NCBI GenBank assembly: GCA_023428915.1
Contig: JAEYWL010000104.1
Location: 1-36,131 of the forward strand
DNA from: Verrucomicrobiota bacterium
GTDB taxonomy: Bacteria > Chlamydiota > Chlamydiia > Chlamydiales > JAEYWL01
Reading direction: 5' to 3'
Length of the DNA: 36,131 bases
Position 1 is the first letter of the stretch. Each line of letters begins with the position of its first letter. This document shows, one piece after another, positions 15,569 to 24,570 of this stretch. Under the pieces are notes generated by a model. That model did not search any database. It saw only the letters and a program-made list of their open reading frames with translations, and was not told where the DNA came from. Made by a program: the position numbers and the translations under genes.

Positions 15569-17334
15569 CAAGCCCTACTTTAAAAAGCAACCTGGCAGAA
15601 GGACGTGTAGTTAAAGCTTTTGGCAACCTGCTCCAAGTAAAATTCAACGGCTGTATTCGGCAAGGGGAAGTGTCTTTTGTAGAATTGAAAGATACTCTTC
15701 TAAAAGCTGAAGTCATTGAAATTGTAGGTGATGAAGCCAAGATACAGGTGTTTGAAGATACGCGCGATGTAGAATTGGGCACCCCGGTAAAGTTTCAAGG
15801 CGATCTTTTAGAAGCCGAACTTGGGCCAGGCTTGCTTTCGTCTATTTTTGACGGTTTGCAAAATCCGTTAGAGGAAGTTGCAAAAACTTCCGGCTTGTTT
15901 TTGCCGCGGGGTGTATATTTGGCCCCTCTGGATCGCGATAGAAAATGGAACTACGAGCCGTCAGCCAAAATAGGGCAGAAGGTTGCCCGCGGCGACTCTC
16001 TAGGACATGTCTTGGAGAACCGTTTTAGCCATCAAATCATGGTGCCTTTCGCTAAATATGGCACATACACGATTACTTGGGTAATTCAACCAGGTTCATA
16101 TAATATTGATACAGTCGTGGCAAAAGCAAAAGATGAGAAAGGCAATGAGCACGCTTTTACAATGGTGCAAAAATGGCCTATAAAAAATGCTTTATTAGAA
16201 GGTGAAAAAATTAAACCAACTAAAATGATGGGTACTGGAAGCCGCATCATTGATACGCAGTTTCCGCTTATGAAAGGGGGAACCTTTTGTACCCCGGGTC
16301 CGTTTGGCGCCGGGAAAACTGTGCTGCAGCATCATCTCTCCAAATATTCATCGGTTGACATTGTAATCGTTTGCGCTTGCGGCGAACGCGCTGGCGAAGT
16401 GGTGGAGTTATTGCGTGAATTTCCCCATTTGATAGACCCGCATACACATGAAACATTGATGAAGCGCACCGTAATTATCTGCAACACCTCATCAATGCCT
16501 GTGGCAGCCCGAGAGTCTTCAATTTACATGGGAATCACCTTAGCCGAATATTACCGGCAGATGGGATTGGACGTGCTGTTACTGGCAGATTCCACTTCAC
16601 GGTGGGCGCAAGCGCTGCGCGAGATTTCTGGAAGGCTTGAAGAAATACCTGGCGAGGAGGCTTTCCCGGCTTATTTAGCTTCCCGCATAGCACAATTTTA
16701 CGAGCGTTCCGGGGCCGTATTATTGCCTAATGGTAAAACAGGTTCATTGACTATCGGAGGGGCGGTTTCTCCAGCTGGCGGCAACTTTGAAGAGCCTGTA
16801 ACGCAAGCGACGCTTTCAGTTGTTGGGGCCTTTTTAGGTCTTTCCAAAGAACGTTCCGACTCCAGAAGATATCCTGCAATAGACCCTTTAATCTCCTGGT
16901 CAAAATTTATCGATGGTGTTGAAAAAGAGCTTGAGTCCAAGGTGCCTGACTGGGCAAAGCTCGTAAGAAGGGCTGAAAGGATTTTACGTTCCGGCAGTGA
17001 AATTGCAAAGCGCATGGAAGTTGTGGGTGAAGAAGGCACAGCATTAAGCGATATGCTTATTTACCTTAAAGCAGAGCTGTATGACTTTAGCTACCTGCAG
17101 CAAAACTCCTTTGATAAGCAGGATGCCTATTGCCCATTAGAAAGGCAAATTCCGCTATTCATGCTTATCAACCGCATATTCGATAAAAAGTTTGACTTCA
17201 AAACGCATGATGATGCCCGTCACTACTTTTTAAGCCTGCAAAACCAAATTAAAAACCTTAACTTTATGTCATTCGATTCAGAAGAGTACCGCAAGGCATT
17301 TGCTGAAATAGAAAAACAATTGGAAAACGCTTGA
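15565..17334 (+). CDS. atpA: V-type ATP synthase catalytic subunit A
   Basis: Subunit A is the nucleotide-hydrolysing or ATP-forming subunit of the V1 head. The 589 residues include the beta-barrel N terminus (about 10-80), the bulge region specific to A subunits (about 115-200), the Walker A motif GPFGAGKT (245-252), the catalytic ACGERAGEVVE segment, LLLADSTSRWAQALREISGRLEEIPGEEA and the C-terminal helical domain. Length is typical. Genes on both sides belong to the same enzyme, with an 4-base overlap before and a 7-base gap after. Confidence 0.97.
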   Translation: MTSPTLKSNLAEGRVVKAFGNLLQVKFNGCIRQGEVSFVELKDTLLKAEVIEIVGDEAKIQVFEDTRDVELGTPVKFQGDLLEAELGPGLLSSIFDGLQNPLEEVAKTSGLFLPRGVYLAPLDRDRKWNYEPSAKIGQKVARGDSLGHVLENRFSHQIMVPFAKYGTYTITWVIQPGSYNIDTVVAKAKDEKGNEHAFTMVQKWPIKNALLEGEKIKPTKMMGTGSRIIDTQFPLMKGGTFCTPGPFGAGKTVLQHHLSKYSSVDIVIVCACGERAGEVVELLREFPHLIDPHTHETLMKRTVIICNTSSMPVAARESSIYMGITLAEYYRQMGLDVLLLADSTSRWAQALREISGRLEEIPGEEAFPAYLASRIAQFYERSGAVLLPNGKTGSLTIGGAVSPAGGNFEEPVTQATLSVVGAFLGLSKERSDSRRYPAIDPLISWSKFIDGVEKELESKVPDWAKLVRRAERILRSGSEIAKRMEVVGEEGTALSDMLIYLKAELYDFSYLQQNSFDKQDAYCPLERQIPLFMLINRIFDKKFDFKTHDDARHYFLSLQNQIKNLNFMSFDSEEYRKAFAEIEKQLENA

Positions 17335-17341
17335 GGCAGCA

Positions 17342-18661
17342 ATGAAAGCAGTTTATGACAAAATAGAAGACATGCGTGGCAATCTGATCACTGTGTTGGC
17401 AGAAGGGGTCAGCCTTGGCGAATTGGCAAGAGTGGATCTTCAGGATGGCCGCAGCGTGTATGCCTCAGTTTTACGCATTGATGGGCCAAGGGTGACCCTG
17501 CAGGTATTTCAGAGTACTCGCGGTATTGCCACTAGCGATAAGGTGACTTTCTTAAACCATGAGATGCAAGCCGTTTTTGCTAAAGACCTTCTTGGCAGAC
17601 GTTTGAATGGTACCGGCGCACCAATAGACGGCGGACCAAATATTGTAGGGGAGTCGATTAACATCGCCGGGCCTTCTTTTAATCCTGTCAATCGGATTAT
17701 TCCCACTGAAATGGTACGTACGAATATTCCCATGATAGACGTGTTTAACTGCCTGGTTAAATCTCAAAAGATTCCTATCTTTTCAATTCCAGGGGAGCCA
17801 TACAATGCTCTTTTAATGCGTATTGCCAACCAGACCGATGCCGATGTTGTTATCATCGGAGGCATGGGATTGACATTCGCAGAATACCAGTCCTTTATAG
17901 ACAATGCGGAAAAAGCCGGTTCTATAAATAAAACCGTGATGTTTGTCCATCGAGCGATTGATCCCCCTGTAGAATGCTTATTAGTGCCTGATATGGCTTT
18001 GGCATGCGCCGAAAGATTCGCAATTAACGATCTGAATGTGCTTGTGCTGCTCACCGATATGACTTCTTATGCTGATGCCCTTAAGGAAATTGCAATCACT
18101 ATGGATCAGGTGCCATCTAACCGCGGTTATCCTGGCTCCCTTTACTCAGATTTAGCGGCAAGATATGAAAAAGCTGTGCAGATTCAAGGCAGCGGTTCCA
18201 TTACTGTAATAGGTGTGACTACAATGCCGGGGGATGATGTCACCCACCCGATTCCGGATAACACCGGCTATATTACAGAGGGGCAGCTGTATTTACATGG
18301 CGGACGTATTGATCCTTTTGGTTCTTTGTCGCGTTTAAAGCAATTGGTCATCGGCAAAGTAACGAGGGAAGATCATGGGGATTTAGCGAACGCTATGATT
18401 CGCCTCTATGCCGAGTCAAAAAAGGCCAGGGAAAGGCAGTCTATGGGTTTTAAGCTTTCTAAGTGGGATGAAAAGCTATTGAACTATTCACACCTTTTCG
18501 AAGACCGTATGATGAATCTTGAAGTGAACCTTTCACTTGAAGAAGCTCTCAATTTAGGGTGGAAAACTTTGGCTGAGTGTTTCAGAAAAGATGAAGTGGG
18601 CATCAAGCAGATATTATTGGATAAATATTGGCCAAGTTCCGATGAGGAGGCTAATGGCTGA
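17342..18661 (+). CDS. atpB: V-type ATP synthase subunit B
   Basis: Subunit B alternates with A in the V1 head and is non-catalytic. The 439 residues show LLGRRLNGTGAPIDGGP, a degenerate P-loop region (IFSIPGEPYNALL, with no GKT), DMTSYADALKEIAITMDQVP and SNRGYPGSLYSDLAARYEKA, which are diagnostic for B. The last codons overlap the start of atpD by 8 bases, and the GGAGG before atpD lies inside this gene, so the two are coupled. Confidence 0.97.
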   Translation: MKAVYDKIEDMRGNLITVLAEGVSLGELARVDLQDGRSVYASVLRIDGPRVTLQVFQSTRGIATSDKVTFLNHEMQAVFAKDLLGRRLNGTGAPIDGGPNIVGESINIAGPSFNPVNRIIPTEMVRTNIPMIDVFNCLVKSQKIPIFSIPGEPYNALLMRIANQTDADVVIIGGMGLTFAEYQSFIDNAEKAGSINKTVMFVHRAIDPPVECLLVPDMALACAERFAINDLNVLVLLTDMTSYADALKEIAITMDQVPSNRGYPGSLYSDLAARYEKAVQIQGSGSITVIGVTTMPGDDVTHPIPDNTGYITEGQLYLHGGRIDPFGSLSRLKQLVIGKVTREDHGDLANAMIRLYAESKKARERQSMGFKLSKWDEKLLNYSHLFEDRMMNLEVNLSLEEALNLGWKTLAECFRKDEVGIKQILLDKYWPSSDEEANG

Positions 18662-19280
18662 GATTAAATACACTAAAAACGCTTTACGTTCCCAGCAGAA
18701 TAAATTAGGGCAATTGCAGAAGTATCTTCCCACGCTGCAATTGAAAAAAGCACTTTTACAGTTGGAAGTAAACGAAGTGCGTATGGAAATAGGGGCTTTG
18801 GAGGAAAATTTTGCCAAACAAAAAGCCCGTGCAGAAGAATACAGTTCCCTATTGCCAATCAGGACAGTAATAGATCCTGCCAAAATCGCTAAGGTCGTCG
18901 ATGTAAAGCGGCACTATGAAAATATTGCAGGTGTTGAAGTGCCCTATTTCGATAGTATAACTTTTGATGAAGTGGACTATAGTTTAATCAATACGCCGCC
19001 GTGGGTAGATTATGTCATTATAGGCTTGCGGGAGTTTGCGGAATCTTTTGTGAAAATAGAGGTGGCTCGCGAAAAAAAAGCGGCTTTAGAGTATGAATTG
19101 CGTCAAGTTTCGATTCGCGTGAACCTTTTTGAGAAAGTATTAATTCCAAGGGCGCAGGAAAATATCAAAAAAATTAAAGTTTTTTTAGGCGACCAATTGT
19201 TGGCTGCAGTAGGACAGGTAAAAGTAGCGAAAACTAAGATCGAAGAACGAAAACACGCTGCAAGGGCAGCGGCAGTATAA
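18654..19280 (+). CDS. atpD: V-type ATP synthase subunit D
   Basis: Subunit D is the central rotor shaft. The 208 residues are mostly two long helices, starting IKYTKNALRSQQNKLGQLQK and ending RVNLFEKVLIPRAQENIKKI, the classic end of the family. The open frame extends 63 bases further upstream, but ATG at 18654 has GAGGAGG just before it and matches the family start, so it is preferred. It overlaps the end of atpB by 8 bases and is followed by atpI after 10 bp. A separate subunit F, which normally joins D, is not encoded in the operon. Confidence 0.95.
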   Translation: MAEIKYTKNALRSQQNKLGQLQKYLPTLQLKKALLQLEVNEVRMEIGALEENFAKQKARAEEYSSLLPIRTVIDPAKIAKVVDVKRHYENIAGVEVPYFDSITFDEVDYSLINTPPWVDYVIIGLREFAESFVKIEVAREKKAALEYELRQVSIRVNLFEKVLIPRAQENIKKIKVFLGDQLLAAVGQVKVAKTKIEERKHAARAAAV

Positions 19281-19290
19281 GGTCGCCAGA

Positions 19291-21207
19291 ATGCGTAAAG
19301 ATGTTAAAAAATATTTATTCATAGGCCTTGAAAAAGAGATAGGTGCTTTCTTTGCACAAGCGCAGGAAGAGGGGATTATTCATTTTGTAGACAGCAAAGG
19401 AATCTATCCAAAAGAGCTTCCGGAGTCATTGGAAAAGTATATACAAGGGATTAAAATCCTGCGCACGCTTACCCCTGTTGAGCAAGTTGAGGCGGAAGAC
19501 CTGGAAGCTGCTGATGCTATTGTTACAGACATACTTAAACTCTCCGATGCGATTGCAACAGGAAAAGAAGAGGTAAAGCGTTTAAATAGCGAGATCTCCC
19601 TTACAGAACCTTTTGGTAACTTTAGCCTGGAAGACCTAGCCGAAGTAGAGAAGGAAACTGGAAAAAAGTTTCAATTCTTTTACACCAAGCAAGACGCTGA
19701 TTTGGATTTTCTGCAAAAGGATTCTGTAATTTGGATAACTGCAGGGAATGGCCTTGATTATTATACCCATTTTGCTGAAGAGCCGGTCCGCAGCGAACGA
19801 ATCGTAGAAGTACCTATAAAGACTCCGCTCAATAAATTGCTTGCTAAACGCGATGAAGTGAACAAACATATACATGCCTCTGAGGTGCGTTTAAGCAAAC
19901 TGCAAAAATACCATGATTTTCTTGTAAGAGCGCTTGTGGAAAAATACGATCAGCATACTTTACATGCAACAGAAAATATGGCCATGCGCGAGCTTAACGG
20001 CAAAATGTTCGCCATTGAAGGGTGGGCGCCGGAGGACAAAATCACTATTCTGAAAGAGCTAACCGCTAAGCTGCATGTCAATTTTGAAGAGATAGCAGCT
20101 GAACCAGAGGAAATGGCCCCTACTTATTTAGAAAATAAAGGGATTGCACGCGCTGGAGAAGATCTGGTGCATATTTATGACACCCCCTCAAATAAAGATA
20201 AAGATCCTTCTTTATGGGTTCTTGGAGCCTTTTCTTTATTTTTCGCTATGATTATCGGCGATGGCGGCTATGGGATTATATTTTTGGCTTTGACAGCTTA
20301 TTTGTATTACAAGCTTCCCAAAAAGAATTCCACAAAGCGGGTCTTGACGTTATTGGCCATTTTGAGCATTGCCTGCATAGCGTGGGGCTTTTTAACCAAT
20401 GCCTTTTTCGGCATTGAAGTAAGCCCCAATAATCCTTTAAGGAAGTTTTCCATACTCAACTGGCTGGATGAAAAATATGTAGGTTATCATATTGCTTTGC
20501 AAGATAAAGAGTATCAAGATTGGGTGAGTAAATACCCTGAGACAAAAGGCATAACTGACCCGCACGAATTTTTAAATAAAGCTGTAAAGATACAGCATGG
20601 CAAAGAGTATCACGAGCTTGTAGAAAACATTTCCAGAACGATTCTTTTTGAACTTTCGTTATTTGTGGGCATTATACACATCATTATTTCGATTCTGCGC
20701 TACTTGGACAGGAATTGGGGCGGGGTAGGCTGGATTATATTCTTGATTGGGGCGTATCTCTACTTCCCGACGATGTTAGGCACAATAACATTAGCTAATT
20801 TTGTTTTTGGCATTTCTCCTGAAACAGCAGCAAGCCAGGGATTGATTATGATCGGTGCAGGTCTTGTGCTGGCATTCATACTTTCCATTGTGTCGCATGG
20901 ACTTACGGGAGCCATGGAGATTATGCATGTGATTCAGCTATTTGCTGATGTGCTATCTTATTTGCGTTTATATGCCCTCGGCTTAGCCGGCGCGATTGTC
21001 GCTGCGACAATCAATGAGTTTACCGCAGCTATGCCATTTGCATTTGCAATTGTGGTCCTCATTTTAGGGCATACATTAAATATGGTTATTGGAGTAATGA
21101 GTGGGATTATTCACGGGTTGCGTCTTAATTTCCTGGAGAGCTACCATTATTCCTTTGAAGGCGGCGGCAAGTTATTCAACCCCCTTCGATTAAGGTCAAA
21201 AGAGTAA
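19291..21207 (+). CDS. atpI: V-type ATP synthase subunit I (a-subunit)
   Basis: Subunit I carries the static half-channels for ion flow. The 638 residues have a soluble N-terminal half (about 1-300) with coiled-coil arms and a C-terminal half of about seven membrane helices (starting SLWVLGAFSLFFAMIIGDGG YG). The functionally essential arginine is about residue 559 in SYLRLYALGLAG, followed by GHTLNMVIGVMSGIIHGLRL and NFLESYHYSFEGGG. The length is normal for bacterial I subunits. It lies between atpD and atpK on the same transcript. Confidence 0.95.
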   Translation: MRKDVKKYLFIGLEKEIGAFFAQAQEEGIIHFVDSKGIYPKELPESLEKYIQGIKILRTLTPVEQVEAEDLEAADAIVTDILKLSDAIATGKEEVKRLNSEISLTEPFGNFSLEDLAEVEKETGKKFQFFYTKQDADLDFLQKDSVIWITAGNGLDYYTHFAEEPVRSERIVEVPIKTPLNKLLAKRDEVNKHIHASEVRLSKLQKYHDFLVRALVEKYDQHTLHATENMAMRELNGKMFAIEGWAPEDKITILKELTAKLHVNFEEIAAEPEEMAPTYLENKGIARAGEDLVHIYDTPSNKDKDPSLWVLGAFSLFFAMIIGDGGYGIIFLALTAYLYYKLPKKNSTKRVLTLLAILSIACIAWGFLTNAFFGIEVSPNNPLRKFSILNWLDEKYVGYHIALQDKEYQDWVSKYPETKGITDPHEFLNKAVKIQHGKEYHELVENISRTILFELSLFVGIIHIIISILRYLDRNWGGVGWIIFLIGAYLYFPTMLGTITLANFVFGISPETAASQGLIMIGAGLVLAFILSIVSHGLTGAMEIMHVIQLFADVLSYLRLYALGLAGAIVAATINEFTAAMPFAFAIVVLILGHTLNMVIGVMSGIIHGLRLNFLESYHYSFEGGGKLFNPLRLRSKE

Positions 21208-21220
21208 AGGAGAAACTAGT

Positions 21221-21643
21221 ATGGATATCAATATGATCGGACCTGCGATGGCATTGGGTTTGCCAATTATCGGCAGCAGCATTGGCTGCTGGATATCGGG
21301 AGCAGCCTCTCATGCGGCAATGGCAAGAGTTGATGAAGGACATGGTAAATTTATCGGCATGTCTGCTGCCCCATCATCACAAGTGATTTACGGCTTCTTG
21401 CTTATGTTAATTATGAGCCGTGCCATACAAGCAGGCACTCTTTCCCCGGTTACAAGCATTGCAATCGCGTTCTTTTCCGGTACAGCAATTATGTTAAGTG
21501 CAGTTTATATGGGAAAAGTTTGCGCTACAGGCATACAGGCAACTTTAAAACGTCCCAGTGTTTTTGGTAAATGCTTTGCCATTATCGGGATTATCGAGTC
21601 TTTCTCATTGTTCGCCTTCGTATTTGCTCTGCTTATCATGTAA
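21221..21643 (+). CDS. atpK: V-type ATP synthase subunit K (rotor ring)
   Basis: Subunit K forms the membrane rotor ring that binds the transported ion. The 140 residues make four membrane helices in two hairpins, about 7-30, 53-74, 78-107 and 118-139. The ion-binding glutamate is Glu126 in GIIESFSLFAFVF; the first hairpin has PSSQVIYGF (51-59) in the equivalent place, as expected for a duplicated c subunit with only one carboxylate. It closes the operon and is followed by a long hairpin at 21658-21730. Confidence 0.95.
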   Translation: MDINMIGPAMALGLPIIGSSIGCWISGAASHAAMARVDEGHGKFIGMSAAPSSQVIYGFLLMLIMSRAIQAGTLSPVTSIAIAFFSGTAIMLSAVYMGKVCATGIQATLKRPSVFGKCFAIIGIIESFSLFAFVFALLIM

Positions 21644-21657
21644 TTCAACAAGATATA

Positions 21658-21730
21658 AGGACGCCAAGAACACCAGGGTCCTTAACGACAAAGGGTATGT
21701 CGTTAAGATCCCTGGTGTTCTTGGCGTCCT
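21658..21730. repeat. 33-bp-stem hairpin after the V-ATPase operon
   Basis: Arms 21658-21690 and 21698-21730 pair at 31 of 33 positions around a 7-base loop (AAGGGTA). The arm begins AGGACGCCAAGAACACCAGG and ends TTAACGACA. No T-run follows, so it is not a standard intrinsic terminator, although a stem this long could protect the 3' end of the operon mRNA. The words GACGCCAAG and TTAACGAC also occur in the family 1 repeats, which suggests shared origin. Confidence 0.75.
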
Positions 21731-21799
21731 GATTATTTCTTTCCTGGGATTTAATGCTCTAAACCTGTAAAGTTAAGGTAGATAATTAGGAGTAAATTT

Positions 21800-24523
21800 G
21801 TGAAAAATTTATTTGAGTGGATTGTATTGAAGTTTGCCCATTTTCTTTTATGGTTCCGTTATAAGATTTCTTTCAAAGGGGTGGAGAACCTCAATAAACA
21901 GAATTTAAGCAAACCCGGCGGTGTTTTATTTATTCCAAACCATCCTTGCGTAGTTGTTGATCCCACTGCTGTTACAATTGGCATTTGGAAAAAGTATCCT
22001 TTGCGCCATCTAATTGTGGAATACATGTATTACACTCCAGGAGTCCACTTTATCATGAGCTGGCTTAATGCCATCCCTGTCCCGAATAATGAAGTTTCCT
22101 CCAATTTATTAAAGCGTAAACGCAGCGAAAAGGCTTTTACTGATGTTATCCAAGGGCTGAAGAATGGTGAAAATTTCCTGATCTATCCAGCCGGGAAGCT
22201 CAAAGAAACAGCGAAAGAAATTGTTGGAGGAGCTTCAGGAGTTCACCGTATTTTACGAGAAGCGCCTGAAACTAATGTCGTATTGGTAAGGACTACCGGT
22301 TTGTGGGGAAGTTCTCTCTCCAAAGCCTTTACCGGTGTTACGCCCCCGCTTTTTCCTGCTTTAATGACTGGAATTAAAGCTTGCTTAAAAAACTTCATCT
22401 TTTTCATGCCTCGAAGAAAAGTCACAGTTGAGTATGTGCCTGCTCCTGCTGATTTTCCTTACAACGCCTCTCGTTTAGAGTTAAACCGTTGGTTAGAAAA
22501 CTGGTATAATCGCCCGGATGGCTTATCTCCGGCCACAACTGAATATCCTGGAGAAACTTTAAATCTGGTGTCATTCAGCCGCTGGAAAGAAGTATATCCT
22601 GAGACGAAAAAAGTCCGCATTAGCATACCGGATAAAATTGATATCTCCCAGATAAGCCCTGAAGTGCAAAAGAAGATTCTGACAAAATTGTCGGAAATGA
22701 CTGAGCGGCCAAAAGAATCCATAAAGCCTGAAATGGATATTTCTCTAGATTTGGGTATGGACTCCCTCGATGTCGCTGAAGTATTGGCCTATGTCGAAGA
22801 TGAATTCGACATTACAGGCATTCCTGTTAATGAGATTACGACAGTATTGCGCATTATGGGCATAGCAGATAAGAAAATACTCATTCCGCAGCGGCCGGAG
22901 CAATCTGCAGATCTAGGCAACTGGAATAAGCCTGTTAAAGAAGAGCGCATCCACATTGCAGAAGGAAAAACAGTTTCCGAAACGTTTTTAAATAGCTGTA
23001 AAACCATGGGTAAGGCGGCAGCATGCGGTGATGACCGCTCAGGTGTGTTAACCTATGCCGATATGAAATTAAGAGCCATTATTTTAGCTGAAAAAATTAA
23101 GCAAATGCCGGGGCAATATATTGGTATTCTCCTGCCCTCCAGTGTAGCTGCTATTCTAGCCTATTTTGCTTGCCAATTGGCCGGCAAGGTTCCTGTTATG
23201 ATCAACTGGACTGTAGGTGTTAAACACTTGCAATCTGTTTGCGAACTCACGGAATTTAAAACGGTACTTTCCTCCTGGGCGTTTTTAGATCGCCTGGTCA
23301 ATGTGGATTTAACGCCGCTTGAGTCTAAATTGATTATGCTTGAAGACCTCCGTCGTGAAATAGGCGTTAGAGAGAAGATTAAAGCCCTTTTAATCTCTAA
23401 AAAGTCAACTGAAAAAATCTTGCGGCACTTTGGTTCTGCAGATATTAAGCCGGAAGCGCCGGCTGTCTACTTATTTACCAGCGGTACAGAGAATATGCCA
23501 AAAGGGGTCCCCCTTTCCCACTATAATTTGCTTTCCAACCAAAGGGCTGTTTTAGAGTTGTTTGAACTCTACTCAAACGATATCCTCCTCTCAATCCTGC
23601 CCCCATTCCATTCTTTTGGACTTACTGTGAGCGGCACGCTAGGCATACTTGCAGGGATGCGTGTCGCCTATTTTCCAGATCCTACAGATGGACGCCGCGT
23701 GGCAAAAAGTGTCGAGCACTGGAAAGCCAGCATAATGATAGGAGCCCCGACTTTCTTGAAAAACATGCTGCGTGCTGCAGAGCCAGGCCAGCTTAAAACT
23801 TTGAGATGCGTGGTCACGGGTGCAGAGAAGGCCCCGCCGGACTTATTTACTTTAATGGATAACGCCGGACTTACCGGAACCTTGCTCGAAGGGTACGGCA
23901 TTACAGAATGCTCGCCGGTATTAACTATGAATATGTTCAAGCAAGAACCCAAGGGCGTAGGACGCCCCCTTAACAATGTGGAACTGCTAATTGTTCACCC
24001 GGAAACCTATGAAAAACTTGCTTTGGGCGAGCAAGGATTAATTCTGGCCAGAGGACCTAATGTGTTCTCCGGCTATCTTAATAAGGGAGTGGCCGCACCA
24101 TTCTTAGAGGTTGATGGCAAGTCATGGTATATTACAGGTGATTTAGGCTTCCTGGATGAAAAAAATCGGCTTACGATTTCCGGCCGTTTAAAGCGCTTTA
24201 TAAAAATTGGCGGGGAAATGATCAGCCTGGCTATCATTGAAGACACCATTCATAAAGTCGCCATTAAGAAGGGCTGGGAAATCCCGGAGGAGGGAGCTGC
24301 GCTGGCTATCAGTGCCAAGGAAATTCCGGATGAAAAGCCTAAAATTGTGCTCTTTAGCCGCTTTCCTATCTCCGTTGATGACATCAATGTAGCCATTCGC
24401 GAAGAAGGCATAGGCAATCTTGTCAGGATTACCGCGGTTAAACAAGTTGAGGAAATCCCTTTGATGGGTACAGGCAAGGTGAACTATCGCGAACTCGAAG
24501 CTCAATACCTTTCAGATACTTAA
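21800..24523 (+). CDS. Three-part fusion: PlsC-like acyltransferase, acyl carrier domain, acyl-AMP ligase
   Basis: The protein joins three enzymes of acyl-lipid metabolism. Residues about 25-215 form a glycerophospholipid acyltransferase with NHPCVVVD (47-54) and IYPAGK (128-133). Residues about 285-355 form a carrier domain with the phosphopantetheine serine at 322 (LDLGMDSLD). Residues about 395-900 form an AMP-dependent ligase with LFTSGTENMPKG (558-569), EGYGITECSP and TGDLGFLDE. The likely role is to activate a fatty acid and move it to lysophospholipid or glycerol-3-phosphate acceptors at the membrane, like Aas but with a built-in carrier. Start GTG, with AGGAG 7 bases upstream. In Chlamydia related activities are on separate genes, to my knowledge. 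The acyltransferase His and Asp are five residues apart, not four. Confidence 0.88.
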   Translation: MKNLFEWIVLKFAHFLLWFRYKISFKGVENLNKQNLSKPGGVLFIPNHPCVVVDPTAVTIGIWKKYPLRHLIVEYMYYTPGVHFIMSWLNAIPVPNNEVSSNLLKRKRSEKAFTDVIQGLKNGENFLIYPAGKLKETAKEIVGGASGVHRILREAPETNVVLVRTTGLWGSSLSKAFTGVTPPLFPALMTGIKACLKNFIFFMPRRKVTVEYVPAPADFPYNASRLELNRWLENWYNRPDGLSPATTEYPGETLNLVSFSRWKEVYPETKKVRISIPDKIDISQISPEVQKKILTKLSEMTERPKESIKPEMDISLDLGMDSLDVAEVLAYVEDEFDITGIPVNEITTVLRIMGIADKKILIPQRPEQSADLGNWNKPVKEERIHIAEGKTVSETFLNSCKTMGKAAACGDDRSGVLTYADMKLRAIILAEKIKQMPGQYIGILLPSSVAAILAYFACQLAGKVPVMINWTVGVKHLQSVCELTEFKTVLSSWAFLDRLVNVDLTPLESKLIMLEDLRREIGVREKIKALLISKKSTEKILRHFGSADIKPEAPAVYLFTSGTENMPKGVPLSHYNLLSNQRAVLELFELYSNDILLSILPPFHSFGLTVSGTLGILAGMRVAYFPDPTDGRRVAKSVEHWKASIMIGAPTFLKNMLRAAEPGQLKTLRCVVTGAEKAPPDLFTLMDNAGLTGTLLEGYGITECSPVLTMNMFKQEPKGVGRPLNNVELLIVHPETYEKLALGEQGLILARGPNVFSGYLNKGVAAPFLEVDGKSWYITGDLGFLDEKNRLTISGRLKRFIKIGGEMISLAIIEDTIHKVAIKKGWEIPEEGAALAISAKEIPDEKPKIVLFSRFPISVDDINVAIREEGIGNLVRITAVKQVEEIPLMGTGKVNYRELEAQYLSDT

Positions 24524-24547
24524 ACCCGGTTTTAACTTACTTTGATA

Positions 24548-24569
24548 ACCAAAGATTGGTGTTTTTTTT
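24548..24569 (+). terminator. Weak intrinsic terminator after the acyl-lipid enzyme gene
   Basis: ACCAA pairs with TTGGT around a 3-base loop and is followed by GTTTTTTTT. The stem is only 5 bp, so this is a weak candidate. It lies in the 47-bp convergent space between the acyl-lipid enzyme and the caspase-like gene. Confidence 0.35.
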
Positions 24570-24570
24570 A

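Noticed and set aside
18591..18653. Upstream start of atpD
   Set aside because: It lies deep inside atpB; the ATG at 18654 has GAGGAGG and matches the family start.
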